Source of the DNA: Spirochaetes bacterium GWF1_51_8
GTDB taxonomy: Bacteria > Spirochaetota > Brevinematia > Brevinematales > GWF1-51-8
Direction: 5' to 3'
NCBI GenBank assembly: GCA_001829415.1
Contig: MIBE01000030.1
Coordinates: forward strand, 101,243-155,125
Length of the DNA: 53,883 bases
A model generated the notes under the pieces. It did not search any database. It saw only the letters and a program-made list of their open reading frames with translations, and was not told the DNA's origin. A program made the translations under genes and the position numbers. Positions 39,125 through 46,957 of the stretch are shown here, piece after piece. How positions within the stretch are numbered: the first letter of the stretch is position 1; the number at the start of each line of letters is the position of its first letter.

Positions 39125-39832
39125 CTATATTTTCTCAAAAAATAATAGAATACCCTTAATACTTTCATCTTTATTTTGAACAGAAGACAAATAGTATCTT
39201 ACCCTCGATTTTCTTTTATCCGGGAATTGAACCTGAGCCGTGGAGTATTCCGCCTCCTCAACGATATTAGTCCTGTTAAATACCTCCAACAGCCTCTTAC
39301 CGGAAACTTTTTTAATATCGTATCCGAACTGATCTGCCGCCCATTTATTCACATATATGATATTTCCATCTTCATCACTAATAATTATCCCGGCCTTTAC
39401 GGCGTCCAGAAGCATATACTCCATTTTTTCTTTTTGCCGAATATGCTTGGAAAAATCCTCCTGATGCTTAAACAATGCATTCTCAATCGCGATACTCAAA
39501 TCCTTTTGAGTCACGGGTTTTAATAAGTATCCGTAAGGCCCGGATATCCGCGCCCTTTCGAGCGTAATATCGTCGGAATATGCGGTCAAGAAAACAATCG
39601 GGATGGAGTACTTTTCATGAATCCGGTCGGCAAGTTCGATACCGTCCATTTCCCCCTGAATCATAATATCCATCAGTATTAGGTCGGGGATTTGCTGTTC
39701 GATCAGGATCATCGCTTTTTCAGCGGAGGGAGCTATTCCGGAAACAGAATAATTTAATTCTTCCAGCCACTGTTGAATACTCGAAGCGATTATAATTTCA
39801 TCCTCGACCAATAGAATTTTTCTTTTCATCAT
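39125..39832 (-). CDS. Response regulator with PAS output domain
   Basis: 235 residues from the ATG at 39832 (MMKRKILLVEDEIIIASS), chosen because GGGGAG lies seven bases upstream; a longer reading from 39862 lies inside the preceding gene. REC domain 1-120 with phospho-acceptor Asp in LILMDIMIQGEMDGIEL and SGPYGYLLKPV, then a PAS domain about 130-235 (LDAVKAGIIISDEDGNIIYV). No DNA-binding or catalytic output. It starts one base after the stop of the TPR gene and probably forms a two-gene operon with it. Confidence 0.88.
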   Translation of the reverse strand: MMKRKILLVEDEIIIASSIQQWLEELNYSVSGIAPSAEKAMILIEQQIPDLILMDIMIQGEMDGIELADRIHEKYSIPIVFLTAYSDDITLERARISGPYGYLLKPVTQKDLSIAIENALFKHQEDFSKHIRQKEKMEYMLLDAVKAGIIISDEDGNIIYVNKWAADQFGYDIKKVSGKRLLEVFNRTNIVEEAEYSTAQVQFPDKRKSRVRYYLSSVQNKDESIKGILLFFEKI

Positions 39833-39833
39833 T

Positions 39834-41210
39834 TTATTTCTCCCCGATTGTTCTTGAATCACTCACGGAAGATGCATCTTTTAAATTAAAAAAAGACAGA
39901 AACTCTTTACCGGTAACAATCGTGATCTTGCTATAAAACAGATACCTTTTACAAGTATCCACTACTTCGTAGAGTGAGTATAGTGTGATAGGCTTTTTAT
40001 TATATAACCCTTTTACAACATCCTCAATTTTCAGGAAGGGTTCGGGTGTTACCGGTTCAGGCGTTTTTACCACGGCACTAATACTGTTTTCCTTGTTAAT
40101 AATCGCCATGTCGGTATAATCCATAATTTCCTTTGAACTGACATGAAAGACCTTGATGATATAGTTAATAAAGTTATCAGAATCGCTTGTAAAAATATTT
40201 TCCAGAAAAGGATTGTCTATCAATAGCCGGTGCTTCTCCAAAATCTTGGTTAATTTGCCGTCCGACGGCTCCATCTTATGCGCTAATTTCCATAGATTAA
40301 AAGCCTGATAGTATTCACCCGCGTTATAGAATTTTATACCGATCTCATAAAGCACTTCGCTTCTGGTTGAAATAGGGAAGTAGGGAAGGCAATCGTTCAA
40401 AACATCGGAGGCTTGTTTTTTCTGTCCCAACGCGAGTAATGCTAAGATTGTAATGGGCATCGCTTTTTCTAAATGCTGTTTTTTAATAATAAAACTTTCC
40501 ATTAAACCGAGAATCTTCGCGTGCTCTTTAGTTAATTGGTAGATTTTAGACAGTAATTCATAAATTTCAAAACCGAAAAAAACCAAACTATCATTCTTGG
40601 ATTTGAGGATGTATTTTATCAAATAAGCGGCTTTGAAATAGGACAATTCTTTGTAATATATTTTCGCTAAAACAAACCGAGCTTTGTTGTCCGCGGGTAC
40701 GACCTTCAGGTAGTTTTCCAGCAGAATTTTAGCTTTAACAAATTGTTCCCTTTCAAAGAGTATACCGGCGGCATGGATTAACGCGGTAGGATTAGACTTG
40801 TACTTATCCAGAACCATCTTATAGTATCCAAGCGCGGTATCCTTGTCTTTCAGGTATTCATAAAGCTCGCCGAGTTTGAGGTGAACATCGGATTTAAAAC
40901 TATATTTATTCTCGTTTGTTTTTAATACAATCAGCTTCTCGTAATACTCTATCGCCTTATGATATTGGTATAACGCCTCATAGCATTGGGCAATATAAAG
41001 ATAGATAATCGGAAACGGCTGTTTATCCTTGATATACTGAAAAGCAAGTTGAAGCGCTTTTTTATAATCTTTATTTTGGATAGCGTTTTTGATTTCTATA
41101 ATTGAATTATTCTTCTGGATAAATTGTTTGAATACCCAAATGGCGAAAATTATGACAAGAATGACACCAAAAGCAATTAATATCAGATTGATAAAATTCT
41201 CTATTTGCAT
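39834..41210 (-). CDS. Membrane-anchored TPR protein
   Basis: 458 residues. A single N-terminal membrane span (NLILIAFGVILVIIFAIWVF) followed by repeated TPR-like helix pairs from about 45 to 330 (IYLYIAQCYEALYQYHKAIE, LKLGELYEYLKDKDTALGYY, LVLAKIYYKE-type units). The C-terminal 100 residues have a proline-glutamate-threonine linker (VVKTPEPVTPEPF) and a small domain of unknown type. Probably a cytoplasmic-facing or periplasmic scaffold for the signalling genes. The gene is conspicuously AT-rich in comparison with the genes outside the island. Its promoter at 41232-41260 is excellent. Confidence 0.85.
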   Translation of the reverse strand: MQIENFINLILIAFGVILVIIFAIWVFKQFIQKNNSIIEIKNAIQNKDYKKALQLAFQYIKDKQPFPIIYLYIAQCYEALYQYHKAIEYYEKLIVLKTNENKYSFKSDVHLKLGELYEYLKDKDTALGYYKMVLDKYKSNPTALIHAAGILFEREQFVKAKILLENYLKVVPADNKARFVLAKIYYKELSYFKAAYLIKYILKSKNDSLVFFGFEIYELLSKIYQLTKEHAKILGLMESFIIKKQHLEKAMPITILALLALGQKKQASDVLNDCLPYFPISTRSEVLYEIGIKFYNAGEYYQAFNLWKLAHKMEPSDGKLTKILEKHRLLIDNPFLENIFTSDSDNFINYIIKVFHVSSKEIMDYTDMAIINKENSISAVVKTPEPVTPEPFLKIEDVVKGLYNKKPITLYSLYEVVDTCKRYLFYSKITIVTGKEFLSFFNLKDASSVSDSRTIGEK

Positions 41211-41231
41211 AACCCCTGCTTATATCAAATA

Positions 41232-41260
41232 ATTATACTTTTTTGTTATGTTAAAGTCAA
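41232..41260 (-). promoter_or_regulatory. Promoter of the TPR/response-regulator operon
   Basis: TTGACT (41255-41260) and TATAAT (41232-41237) on the minus strand, 17-base spacer, 22 bases before the ATG at 41210. Confidence 0.85.
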
Positions 41261-41540
41261 TATTTTACCTTGATAATTATGCTTATTTCACGTTTGATAT
41301 TTTTTCATTAAAACCTTATGATTAAACAAGATATAGCTCTTAATCAACATTTGATTGATATTATATGTTTTCATGGGAAAGGATGATTTCTTTGGGATAT
41401 TGAAAAACTCCATGAAAAGAATTATTGGAGTTAAGTATCGGTTTTGAGAGGTATGAAAAAGTATTTCTTGAAACTACTTTGTGGAATTAAATCGAGATTT
41501 CAACTTTATTGTTTTTCCCTCGACAAACCCACAGATCACG
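41261..41540. other. AT-rich non-coding stretch inside the island
   Basis: No credible gene. An open stretch without a start at about 41421-41490 on the plus strand (reading ...LLELSIGFERYEKVFLETTL...) may be a decayed coding fragment; I cannot assign it. CAACTTTATTGT (41501-41512) matches half of a TnsB-type box in inverted orientation relative to the box at 29265. Confidence 0.4.
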
Positions 41541-41543
41541 CTT

Positions 41544-41575
41544 CCAGTATACAATTTAATTTTCCATGATGAACA
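41544..41575 (-). mobile_element. Degenerate inverted TnsB-type box, candidate left end of the island
   Basis: Read on the minus strand, 41565-41544 is GGAAAATTAAATTGTATACT followed by GG, matching 19 of 22 positions of the box composite GGACAATAAAGTTGTATACT followed by GG taken from the two plus-oriented ends. The minus-strand TGT at 41575-41573 is ten bases outside the box, against seven in the other ends. The orientation is opposite to the 29253 end, as required for the far end of an element. The five following bases (AATGA) do not match GCAAC at the glmS side, so no target duplication is preserved. Confidence 0.5.
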
Positions 41576-41640
41576 AATGACGTATTGCTCTATCAAGAGT
41601 TAGGTCTATTCCAGATAGGACATTTTTGTTCAATGGCGAT

Positions 41641-41675
41641 TGTGAACGGACAATAAAGTCGTATACCGGATAAAT
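41641..41675 (+). mobile_element. Second Tn7-like terminus, same orientation as the glmS-proximal end
   Basis: Begins TGTGAACGGACAATAAAGTC and continues GTATACCGGATAAAT. Over the first 28 bases 24 match the end at 29253, and TGTGAACGGACAATAAAGTC is even closer to the Tn7 terminus. Being in the same orientation, it cannot be the partner end of the 29253 element; it fits the right end of an older insertion pushed away from glmS by a later one. No tns gene follows it; the next feature is a terminator at 41688. Confidence 0.75.
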
Positions 41676-41680
41676 TGCTT

Positions 41681-41736
41681 AAGAAAAAGGGCTTGTCCGA
41701 TAACCTGCAAACGGGTTACGAAACAAGCCCTGATTT
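41681..41736 (-). terminator. Terminator of the 42860-41749 gene run (possibly bidirectional)
   Basis: AGGGCTTGT (41688-41696) and ACAAGCCCT (41723-41731) form a 9-bp outer stem with an inner TAACC/GGGTTA stem. On the minus strand five T residues follow (41688-41684), and on the plus strand ATTTTTA follows, so it could serve both strands. Confidence 0.8.
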
Positions 41737-41748
41737 TTATATTGAGTG

Positions 41749-42354
41749 TTACGGAATCACTATCAGGTCGCTTTCCTTGACCCAGCCCTTCGTCACCTTC
41801 GCGCCGTGAAATTCCGCGAGAACCCAACCGCTTTTCTTCTCGAACACGCGGAGCACATCGCCCTTAATGACATAGCTCTTCAGCTTTTTGTCTTCCGCGG
41901 GGTCGGAATAGAAAAAGGCTTTTTGCGCCTTCGCCATTCCGATTTCGATCCATTTTCCCGCCGTGAATGGGCTGAATTCCACCCCTGAATCGGTAAGCCC
42001 GCCGATCACATTCCAGCAGGCGCCCGGATCGTCGTTCAGCTTCAGCTTGACCGCCTTCTCGAGCGGCGTCAGCACGCCCTTTGTGACAGCATCGCCGTCC
42101 GTATCGTACACCTGAATATCGTACTTCGCGCCGTTCTTTTTCCCGGAAAAATAGAACCGGCAGACAAACTGAGGCGAATCGGTCGCCGCGTCATACCCGG
42201 TTGCGTTCATATAGTATCCGGTCACTTTAACACCATCGGCGCTGACACCGAGGAGCAGTTCCTCATACGTCCCTGATTGAACTTTGGGTTCACCCGCGAA
42301 AACGGCGGCGGCGGTAAACAAACCGAGAACAAAAACACCCAGCTTCCTTTTCAT
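41749..42354 (-). CDS. Exported protein with C-terminal SH3-like domain
   Basis: 201 residues with a cleavable signal (MKRKLGVFVLGLFTAAAVFA). The last 60 residues (LKSYVIKGDVLRVFEKKSGW, VLAEFHGAKVTKGWVKESDL) look like a bacterial SH3 domain of the type that binds cell-wall peptides. The N-terminal part (SGTYEELLLGVSADGVKVTG) has no assignment that I recognise. The start has AAGGAG and overlaps the stop of the upstream gene by four bases. Likely periplasmic. Confidence 0.8.
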   Translation of the reverse strand: MKRKLGVFVLGLFTAAAVFAGEPKVQSGTYEELLLGVSADGVKVTGYYMNATGYDAATDSPQFVCRFYFSGKKNGAKYDIQVYDTDGDAVTKGVLTPLEKAVKLKLNDDPGACWNVIGGLTDSGVEFSPFTAGKWIEIGMAKAQKAFFYSDPAEDKKLKSYVIKGDVLRVFEKKSGWVLAEFHGAKVTKGWVKESDLIVIP

Positions 42355-42860
42355 TTTTTCTCCTTGTTCGGTTTATGATCGAGAATATAGATTCTTTTCA
42401 GATCGCTGTCGTAGAGCGCGAACAGATAGCACGGAAATCCGCAGTTCGTGAGTGAAAGCAGGCCCCATGACTCGCAGAAATAGTAACCGTTTGTCGCGCC
42501 CGCCGGGATGGGAATGTCCTTGATCACAGGATACTCGGGGAGTATCATTTCCGGGGGTAACGGCAGTCTTGTCCATTCGGAATTGGTCGCCAATACCGAC
42601 ATGAAGAGCGGATTGTCCTCAGGCGCGATTTCAATTACCGCATAGAACCCGTCGGGCTGGAGGGATGCTTTTTTCACTATCGAGAATCCGGCGGGAAGCT
42701 GAATTTTCAAAGATTGCCCGGCATAGACGGATATCCCTTTTACGATCAGTTCCTCGGAAAGGAATTTCATGCGGACAATGAAAAGCAAACCGAGTAAAAA
42801 AATCGCTCCCGCGACCATCGTAAAGACGAGATATTTCTTTTTCAAGTCTTTTTCGTTCAT
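42351..42860 (-). CDS. Small membrane-anchored protein of unknown function
   Basis: 169 residues with one N-terminal span (YLVFTMVAGAIFLLGLLFIV) after a charged MNEKDLKKK, then an extracytoplasmic part with no motif I recognise (GISVYAGQSLKIQLPAGFSI). It lies 13 nt downstream of the GH29 gene and overlaps the SH3-like gene by four bases, so it belongs to the same transcription unit. AGGGA four bases before the ATG supports the start. Confidence 0.75.
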   Translation of the reverse strand: MNEKDLKKKYLVFTMVAGAIFLLGLLFIVRMKFLSEELIVKGISVYAGQSLKIQLPAGFSIVKKASLQPDGFYAVIEIAPEDNPLFMSVLATNSEWTRLPLPPEMILPEYPVIKDIPIPAGATNGYYFCESWGLLSLTNCGFPCYLFALYDSDLKRIYILDHKPNKEKK

Positions 42861-42873
42861 AATTTCCCTGGTA

Positions 42874-44004
42874 TTAAAACAGTCTGATAGTTCCTTTCAA
42901 CTCGAACCAGTCGCCGATAGCGCCGAAAATACCGCGTTCATGCGGGCGGAATTTCCCCATTGCGTCCGGGCCGATCGAAAGGAGCAAGTTTCCGTTGTTG
43001 CTGAACACTTCGATAAATATCCGGATCACATCCTCGTAGTTCAAGGCCGCCGCCTCGGTCTCTTCACGGTTGAAGAAATGCGACCTTTCCAACGGCAATA
43101 CCAGTTCCCATTTATTCTTCGGCTCTTCCGTATACCAATTTCTCTCGAGGACGAGGAAATCGAAATCCCCCTTTTTATTGGGTTCCGGCAGATTATCGCG
43201 GAACTTCATCGAGAATCCGCGGAACAATTCTATCGCCTTCTTCTCGTCCAGACCCGCTTTCATTTCAATCGTCCGGAAACGGTCGTTTACCACGCCCTCG
43301 GGAACCCTCGAGTAGTAGTACTCGAGGAGCGATGCGATATTCACACCGTGAGGCAGGCAGATATCGTTCCAGAGGATGTCCGGACGGTATTTTTCGATCA
43401 GTTCGCGGTAATGCGCGTCGACAGCCGCCGCATACTCCTCCGTGGCGGGAATTGCCTGAGAGAAGCTCTGTATATCGCGGATGATTGTATCGTTGTATGT
43501 CGCATCCAGACCGCCGGAATAGTACACCCCGAATTTCATACCGGCGCTCCTAATCTCCTCAGCCAGTTCGCCGACTACATCGCAATCGGGATGATTCTTT
43601 TTCCTGCGCGGGTTTTTTACTTGAGTGTTCCAGAGGCAGAATCCGTCATGATGTTTCGCGGTGACGATCACATATTTGGCGTTCGATCTCCGCAAATAAA
43701 GCGCCCATTCGGCGGGATTCCATTTAGTGAGCGATTCGTTGAAAAGCGGGATAAATCCGTCATAGGGGAAATCTTTGCCGTACTCGGAGTTATGCCTCTC
43801 CCGTGCCGGACTGCCGTCGATGCGGATGCTGTTGAAATACCATTCCGCATAAGGGTTATCGTGGAACCATTTATCGGTACTTTCCTCTTCCTGTTCTCTC
43901 CACAACGGAGCCCAGCCGGGAACGGACGCGAGACCGAAGTTTACGATGATCCCGAATCCGGCTTTCCGGAACCATTCGGGCACTTCCCTGTTTTTAAACG
44001 GCAT
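42874..44004 (-). CDS. Alpha-L-fucosidase-like glycoside hydrolase (GH29 type)
   Basis: 376 residues, no signal peptide, so cytoplasmic. GH29 barrel landmarks: AEWYFNSIR (Glu54-Trp55), TAKHHDGFCLWNT (His118-His119), and the nucleophile motif PDILWNDICLP (Asp214). Compared with Thermotoga alpha-fucosidase, the early FIHWG histidine that contacts the fucose ring is replaced: the segment reads FGIIVNFGLASVPG with Asn22. The acid/base residue could not be located by eye. The length is short for the family because there is no C-terminal sandwich domain. Specificity may differ from fucose. GGAG precedes the ATG; gene sits 10 nt after the SGNH-like lipoprotein. Confidence 0.85.
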   Translation of the reverse strand: MPFKNREVPEWFRKAGFGIIVNFGLASVPGWAPLWREQEEESTDKWFHDNPYAEWYFNSIRIDGSPARERHNSEYGKDFPYDGFIPLFNESLTKWNPAEWALYLRRSNAKYVIVTAKHHDGFCLWNTQVKNPRRKKNHPDCDVVGELAEEIRSAGMKFGVYYSGGLDATYNDTIIRDIQSFSQAIPATEEYAAAVDAHYRELIEKYRPDILWNDICLPHGVNIASLLEYYYSRVPEGVVNDRFRTIEMKAGLDEKKAIELFRGFSMKFRDNLPEPNKKGDFDFLVLERNWYTEEPKNKWELVLPLERSHFFNREETEAAALNYEDVIRIFIEVFSNNGNLLLSIGPDAMGKFRPHERGIFGAIGDWFELKGTIRLF

Positions 44005-44014
44005 TCGTGCTCCT

Positions 44015-44860
44015 CTATAGGTTTGTCCCTAAATAGTCGTCGTTATCGCCAAGCCCCTGAATGACATCGATCAGGCGGTTGCAGAAATACGGGGCGACCG
44101 TGCCCGCGAACACGGCGTTCGGATGGTCGTTTCCGGGAGCCTCGGCATAATTGGTGAGAAGGTAGTTTCCGCCCTCAGTCTCGAGGGTGAAGAAATCCCA
44201 GACATAGATGTTGTCGCCGGGCTCGTCCCATGTATTGACCACCCAATGGAAAAAGTCGTGCGCGCGCTGGGAATCGCCGGTGTTAACTTCTGTCGCTTCG
44301 AGTTTCGCCGCGCCTGTCCAGACAATAAACCTGTTTCCCGGAAATTCGTGCATCTTTGTCTTGAGCGCGTTATATTGTAGAACATAGTTCGATATCGTTT
44401 TTACCTCCGACGTCACATTGCCGGGGCCGGAATCGGGGCCGATCTCGCTCACCGGGTAGCAATGCTTGAATACGATGACGTCATACGCGAGGGTCAATAT
44501 CTCGAGCGTATCCTCGGTTTCAACTTGATTCGTACCGGCATTACTGACCCAAAGATACCAGTAATCGAATGGATAATTCTTCCACCCATAGGGCGAACTT
44601 TTCGGATAATCGCGTTCGGTAATCTGGTAACTCACGCCGTTGCTGGCATTATAGTCCGCGATGATCGCCGGCACTCCGCCGCCCCAGATCACACCGCCCG
44701 TGCTGTGATGCAGGTAGATGATATTGATATTCGTCCCCATCGGGAACTGGATATTGTTGGTTTTGCCCGGGTTGTTCGGGGCGGAAGTAACAGGAGCGCA
44801 GCTCACACCGAGCATGACCGTAACGATAAAAAAGAGCATGAGACGTGAAATGTTTTTCAT
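44015..44860 (-). CDS. Lipoprotein with SGNH-hydrolase-like sequence
   Basis: 281 residues. Lipoprotein signal MKNISRLMLFFIVTVMLGVS with lipid Cys21, then a low-complexity PVTSAPNNPGKTNN linker. The mature part starts INIIYLHHSTGGVIWGGGVP, where the HHST serine is a plausible nucleophile, and ends with NDHPNAVFAGTVAPYFCNRL, a plausible catalytic Asp-His pair as in GDSL/SGNH esterases. It may deacetylate or deacylate glycans and lies first in a unit with the GH29 enzyme. Esterase activity is inference; no close family name recalled. Confidence 0.75.
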   Translation of the reverse strand: MKNISRLMLFFIVTVMLGVSCAPVTSAPNNPGKTNNIQFPMGTNINIIYLHHSTGGVIWGGGVPAIIADYNASNGVSYQITERDYPKSSPYGWKNYPFDYWYLWVSNAGTNQVETEDTLEILTLAYDVIVFKHCYPVSEIGPDSGPGNVTSEVKTISNYVLQYNALKTKMHEFPGNRFIVWTGAAKLEATEVNTGDSQRAHDFFHWVVNTWDEPGDNIYVWDFFTLETEGGNYLLTNYAEAPGNDHPNAVFAGTVAPYFCNRLIDVIQGLGDNDDYLGTNL

Positions 44861-44891
44861 TTAATCCTCGCTTTGCCGTTTTCTAATTTCA

Positions 44892-44920
44892 ATTATATCA
44901 TATGGGAATGAAAAAACCAA
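44892..44920 (-). promoter_or_regulatory. Promoter of the SGNH-lipoprotein/GH29 unit
   Basis: TTGGTT (44915-44920), 17 bases, TATAAT (44892-44897) preceded by TGA (extended -10), 31 bases before the ATG at 44860. Confidence 0.65.
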
Positions 44921-44982
44921 TTTTCAAGTAAAATTTCGGGAGAAATCCGCGATTTTCGGATGCGGCCTCGGATTATCCCAAT

Positions 44983-45016
44983 AAAAAAGGGAAAGAACCC
45001 GTTCCGGGCCTTTCCC
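44983..45016 (-). terminator. Terminator of the DUF6263/DUF1349 operon
   Basis: GGGAAAG...CTTTCCC (44989-45016) with inner CCCG/CGGG pairing; on the minus strand it is followed by six T residues. It lies 22 bases after the stop at 45039. Confidence 0.9.
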
Positions 45017-45038
45017 TATCTTTTCATTCAAAATATGT

Positions 45039-45704
45039 CTAATTCAGGAACTTTCCCTTTTTACCCTGCTTCCCTTCGGAAGTGTGGATACGGAAATAGT
45101 TAAAATCGGCCTGAATACTTCCGGAACTGCCGTTCATCGCAAAGACTCCGGCTTTGAGGTTGGGAGTCAGCGCTGTCTGGATAGTCCCGATCCGGATCCA
45201 CTCCGCGCCGTCCTCGGAGTACCATGCGGTAAAACTGTCGCCCTGACGGACGATACGCAGATAGACATAGCTCTTCGAGTAATCGACCGCGAAATGTTCG
45301 GTCAGTTCGTTCTCCGATACCCCGGCGAAGTCGATAACGTTTTTCCCGTCCTTCATCCCGCGAATCAGGATCAGGTTAAGCCCCGGTTTCACCCAAAGGA
45401 TCAGCCCGGCGCCCTGCAGGTCATCCGAAGGCTTCACTCCCAGTTGGGTTTCGACAGTAAAATCGCCGCCGAACGAAAGGATAGTGCGGGCGAAAACATC
45501 GCCTTCCGCGATGATTGAAAGATTACCGGGTTTCGCCGAAAGGCTGAACTGCGCGTCCCCCACATCGGAAACACTCTGCCATACGCCGTCAAGCACCGGC
45601 AGGGAAAACCCATCGCTGTAAAAATCCGTATCTTTTGCGTACGCTGTTCCGATACCCATTATCAATCCCACAAAGACCGCGAGGAACATCGCTTTTTTAT
45701 TCAT
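45039..45704 (-). CDS. Secreted DUF1349/concanavalin-like beta-sandwich protein, copy A
   Basis: 221 residues from the ATG at 45704 (GGAGG seven bases upstream; GTG at 45707 is less well placed). Signal peptide MNKKAMFLAVFVGLIMGIGT ending AYA. The body has the pattern of DUF1349-type sandwich domains: FTVETQLGVKPSDDLQGAGL, then a KSYVYLRIVRQGDSFTAWYS strand, DGAEWIRIG, and a final FNYFRIH strand. Such domains bind or act on carbohydrates when fused to glycosidases; alone the role is unknown. It is the fourth gene of an operon, 17 nt after copy B, and they share order and motif spacing. Confidence 0.82.
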   Translation of the reverse strand: MNKKAMFLAVFVGLIMGIGTAYAKDTDFYSDGFSLPVLDGVWQSVSDVGDAQFSLSAKPGNLSIIAEGDVFARTILSFGGDFTVETQLGVKPSDDLQGAGLILWVKPGLNLILIRGMKDGKNVIDFAGVSENELTEHFAVDYSKSYVYLRIVRQGDSFTAWYSEDGAEWIRIGTIQTALTPNLKAGVFAMNGSSGSIQADFNYFRIHTSEGKQGKKGKFLN

Positions 45705-45721
45705 CACAGAACCTCCACGAA

Positions 45722-46366
45722 TTATTTCTGATATACTTTAAAATAGTCGAATTCCGCTTCGAGCGGATTATCCTGCCACTGGTTTTCCACGAAAATCCCG
45801 ATAGTCGTATCGCCGGAAAATCCGGTATAAAAATCTCCCACCCTGACCCATTCTGAACCGTCGAGACTGCTCCATCCGATACATTCCCCGCCGGAATAAG
45901 TCATCCTCAGGATCAGCGACTTGTCTGAAAAATCGATCCATTGCGGAAAGGTCTTTTTCCCGTCTATCACACCTTCTATTACGATTTTTTGCTTGGAACC
46001 GTCACGCTGAACACGGAAAAGCTTGATATAGTTATTCTCGTCCTGAAAATACAGCAGTCCCGCGCCCTGTATCGCGAAAAGCGGGTCGATCTGGAATTTC
46101 GTCTCGGCAACAAACTGACCGGGACTGTTCACCCAAAGACGCGCCGCCCCGAAATTGATCCCCTTTTCCAATGCGTGCTCGCCGGTCTGGACAATCACCT
46201 TCAGCGTCTTCCCGGTGCTGACGAATATGACATTGTCATCCTGTGCGTCCGAGACCGTCCAACCCCGTTCGCTCAAACCGGGTAAGACAAAGCTGTCGAT
46301 GAAGTCCCCGTCCGCGAAAAGCGTCCGCGAGGATAAAAGGAAAAGGATCACAAAAAGTTTTTTCAT
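45722..46366 (-). CDS. Secreted DUF1349/concanavalin-like beta-sandwich protein, copy B
   Basis: 214 residues from the ATG at 46366, just after GGGGGCGG; the 46393 reading overlaps the upstream gene and lacks a signal-like start. Signal MKKLFVILFLLSSRTLFA. It parallels copy A in FVAETKFQIDPLFAIQGAGL, SLILRMTYSGGECIGWSSLD, GSEWVRVGDFYTGFSGDTTI and the terminal FDYFKVYQK, with low overall identity, so an old duplication. Probably periplasmic or secreted. Confidence 0.82.
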   Translation of the reverse strand: MKKLFVILFLLSSRTLFADGDFIDSFVLPGLSERGWTVSDAQDDNVIFVSTGKTLKVIVQTGEHALEKGINFGAARLWVNSPGQFVAETKFQIDPLFAIQGAGLLYFQDENNYIKLFRVQRDGSKQKIVIEGVIDGKKTFPQWIDFSDKSLILRMTYSGGECIGWSSLDGSEWVRVGDFYTGFSGDTTIGIFVENQWQDNPLEAEFDYFKVYQK

Positions 46367-46379
46367 CTTCCGCCCCCTG

Positions 46380-46946
46380 TCAGGAAACCACAAGTTCGAG
46401 AATCAGCCTGACCCCGACCGTCAGCCAAAGAGTCTGTTCGTTATAGTAACGGTCCGGATTGACCGTCGAGCCTTGATAGTAAACCGAATTGCCGAACGAT
46501 ACGAACGGCTCTATCGCGGTCCGGAATTTCATCTCGTGAAAATAATGTATCCATGGCGCGAACTTGTAGCCGACTTTCCCGCCGTAGGTTTGTATAAACG
46601 TAAACAGGTAATTCCCCGTAGGGTTGATCTCGGTGACATTCATATAGGCAGACTGGTAATACGCCGAAAGGAACAAACCTTCCTTGTCGTTACTGAAAAA
46701 ATAACACCGCCCCTCGACCCCGGCCTTTAGACCATACGCGAAATCCCTGAAAAAACCGGGAACCGTTTCAGCGGTAAGATCGCCGCCGATCCAAAACTGC
46801 GCGCTGAAATAGTTGAAGAATCCCTTTTCGACCACAGCCGAGAGTTCGACGGTACTCTGTAAAAACCCGTCAAAGAAAGGAGCCGATGCGGACAATCTTA
46901 CGGTAAAGAGTACAGCCGAAAGACAAACATACAACAGGGGTTTCAT
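46380..46946 (-). CDS. Putative outer-membrane beta-barrel protein
   Basis: 188 residues with signal peptide MKPLLYVCLSAVLFTVRLSA. The mature part alternates aromatic and polar residues in strand-sized blocks (FNYFSAQFWIGGDLTAETVP, YGLKAGVEGRCYFFSNDKEG, NYLFTFIQTYGGKVGYKFAP) and ends in a hydrophobic strand, LWLTVGVRLILELVVS. A small eight-stranded barrel is a fair guess. The terminal residue is not the usual aromatic one. GGGAG precedes the ATG; it follows the DUF6263-like lipoprotein by 11 nt. Confidence 0.65.
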   Translation of the reverse strand: MKPLLYVCLSAVLFTVRLSASAPFFDGFLQSTVELSAVVEKGFFNYFSAQFWIGGDLTAETVPGFFRDFAYGLKAGVEGRCYFFSNDKEGLFLSAYYQSAYMNVTEINPTGNYLFTFIQTYGGKVGYKFAPWIHYFHEMKFRTAIEPFVSFGNSVYYQGSTVNPDRYYNEQTLWLTVGVRLILELVVS

Positions 46947-46957
46947 ATCGCTCCCGT

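Noticed and set aside
41421-41490. Small plus-strand gene encoding ELSIGFERYEKVFLETTLWN
   Set aside because: No start codon or ribosome-binding site; at most a decayed fragment.
29248-41580. Five-base target duplication framing the island
   Set aside because: GCAAC before 29253 is not repeated after 41575 (AATGA) or before 41641 (GCGAT).
29253-41675. Complete, mobile Tn7-like element
   Set aside because: Only part of tnsA remains; no tnsB, tnsC, tniQ/tnsD or Cas genes are in the interval.
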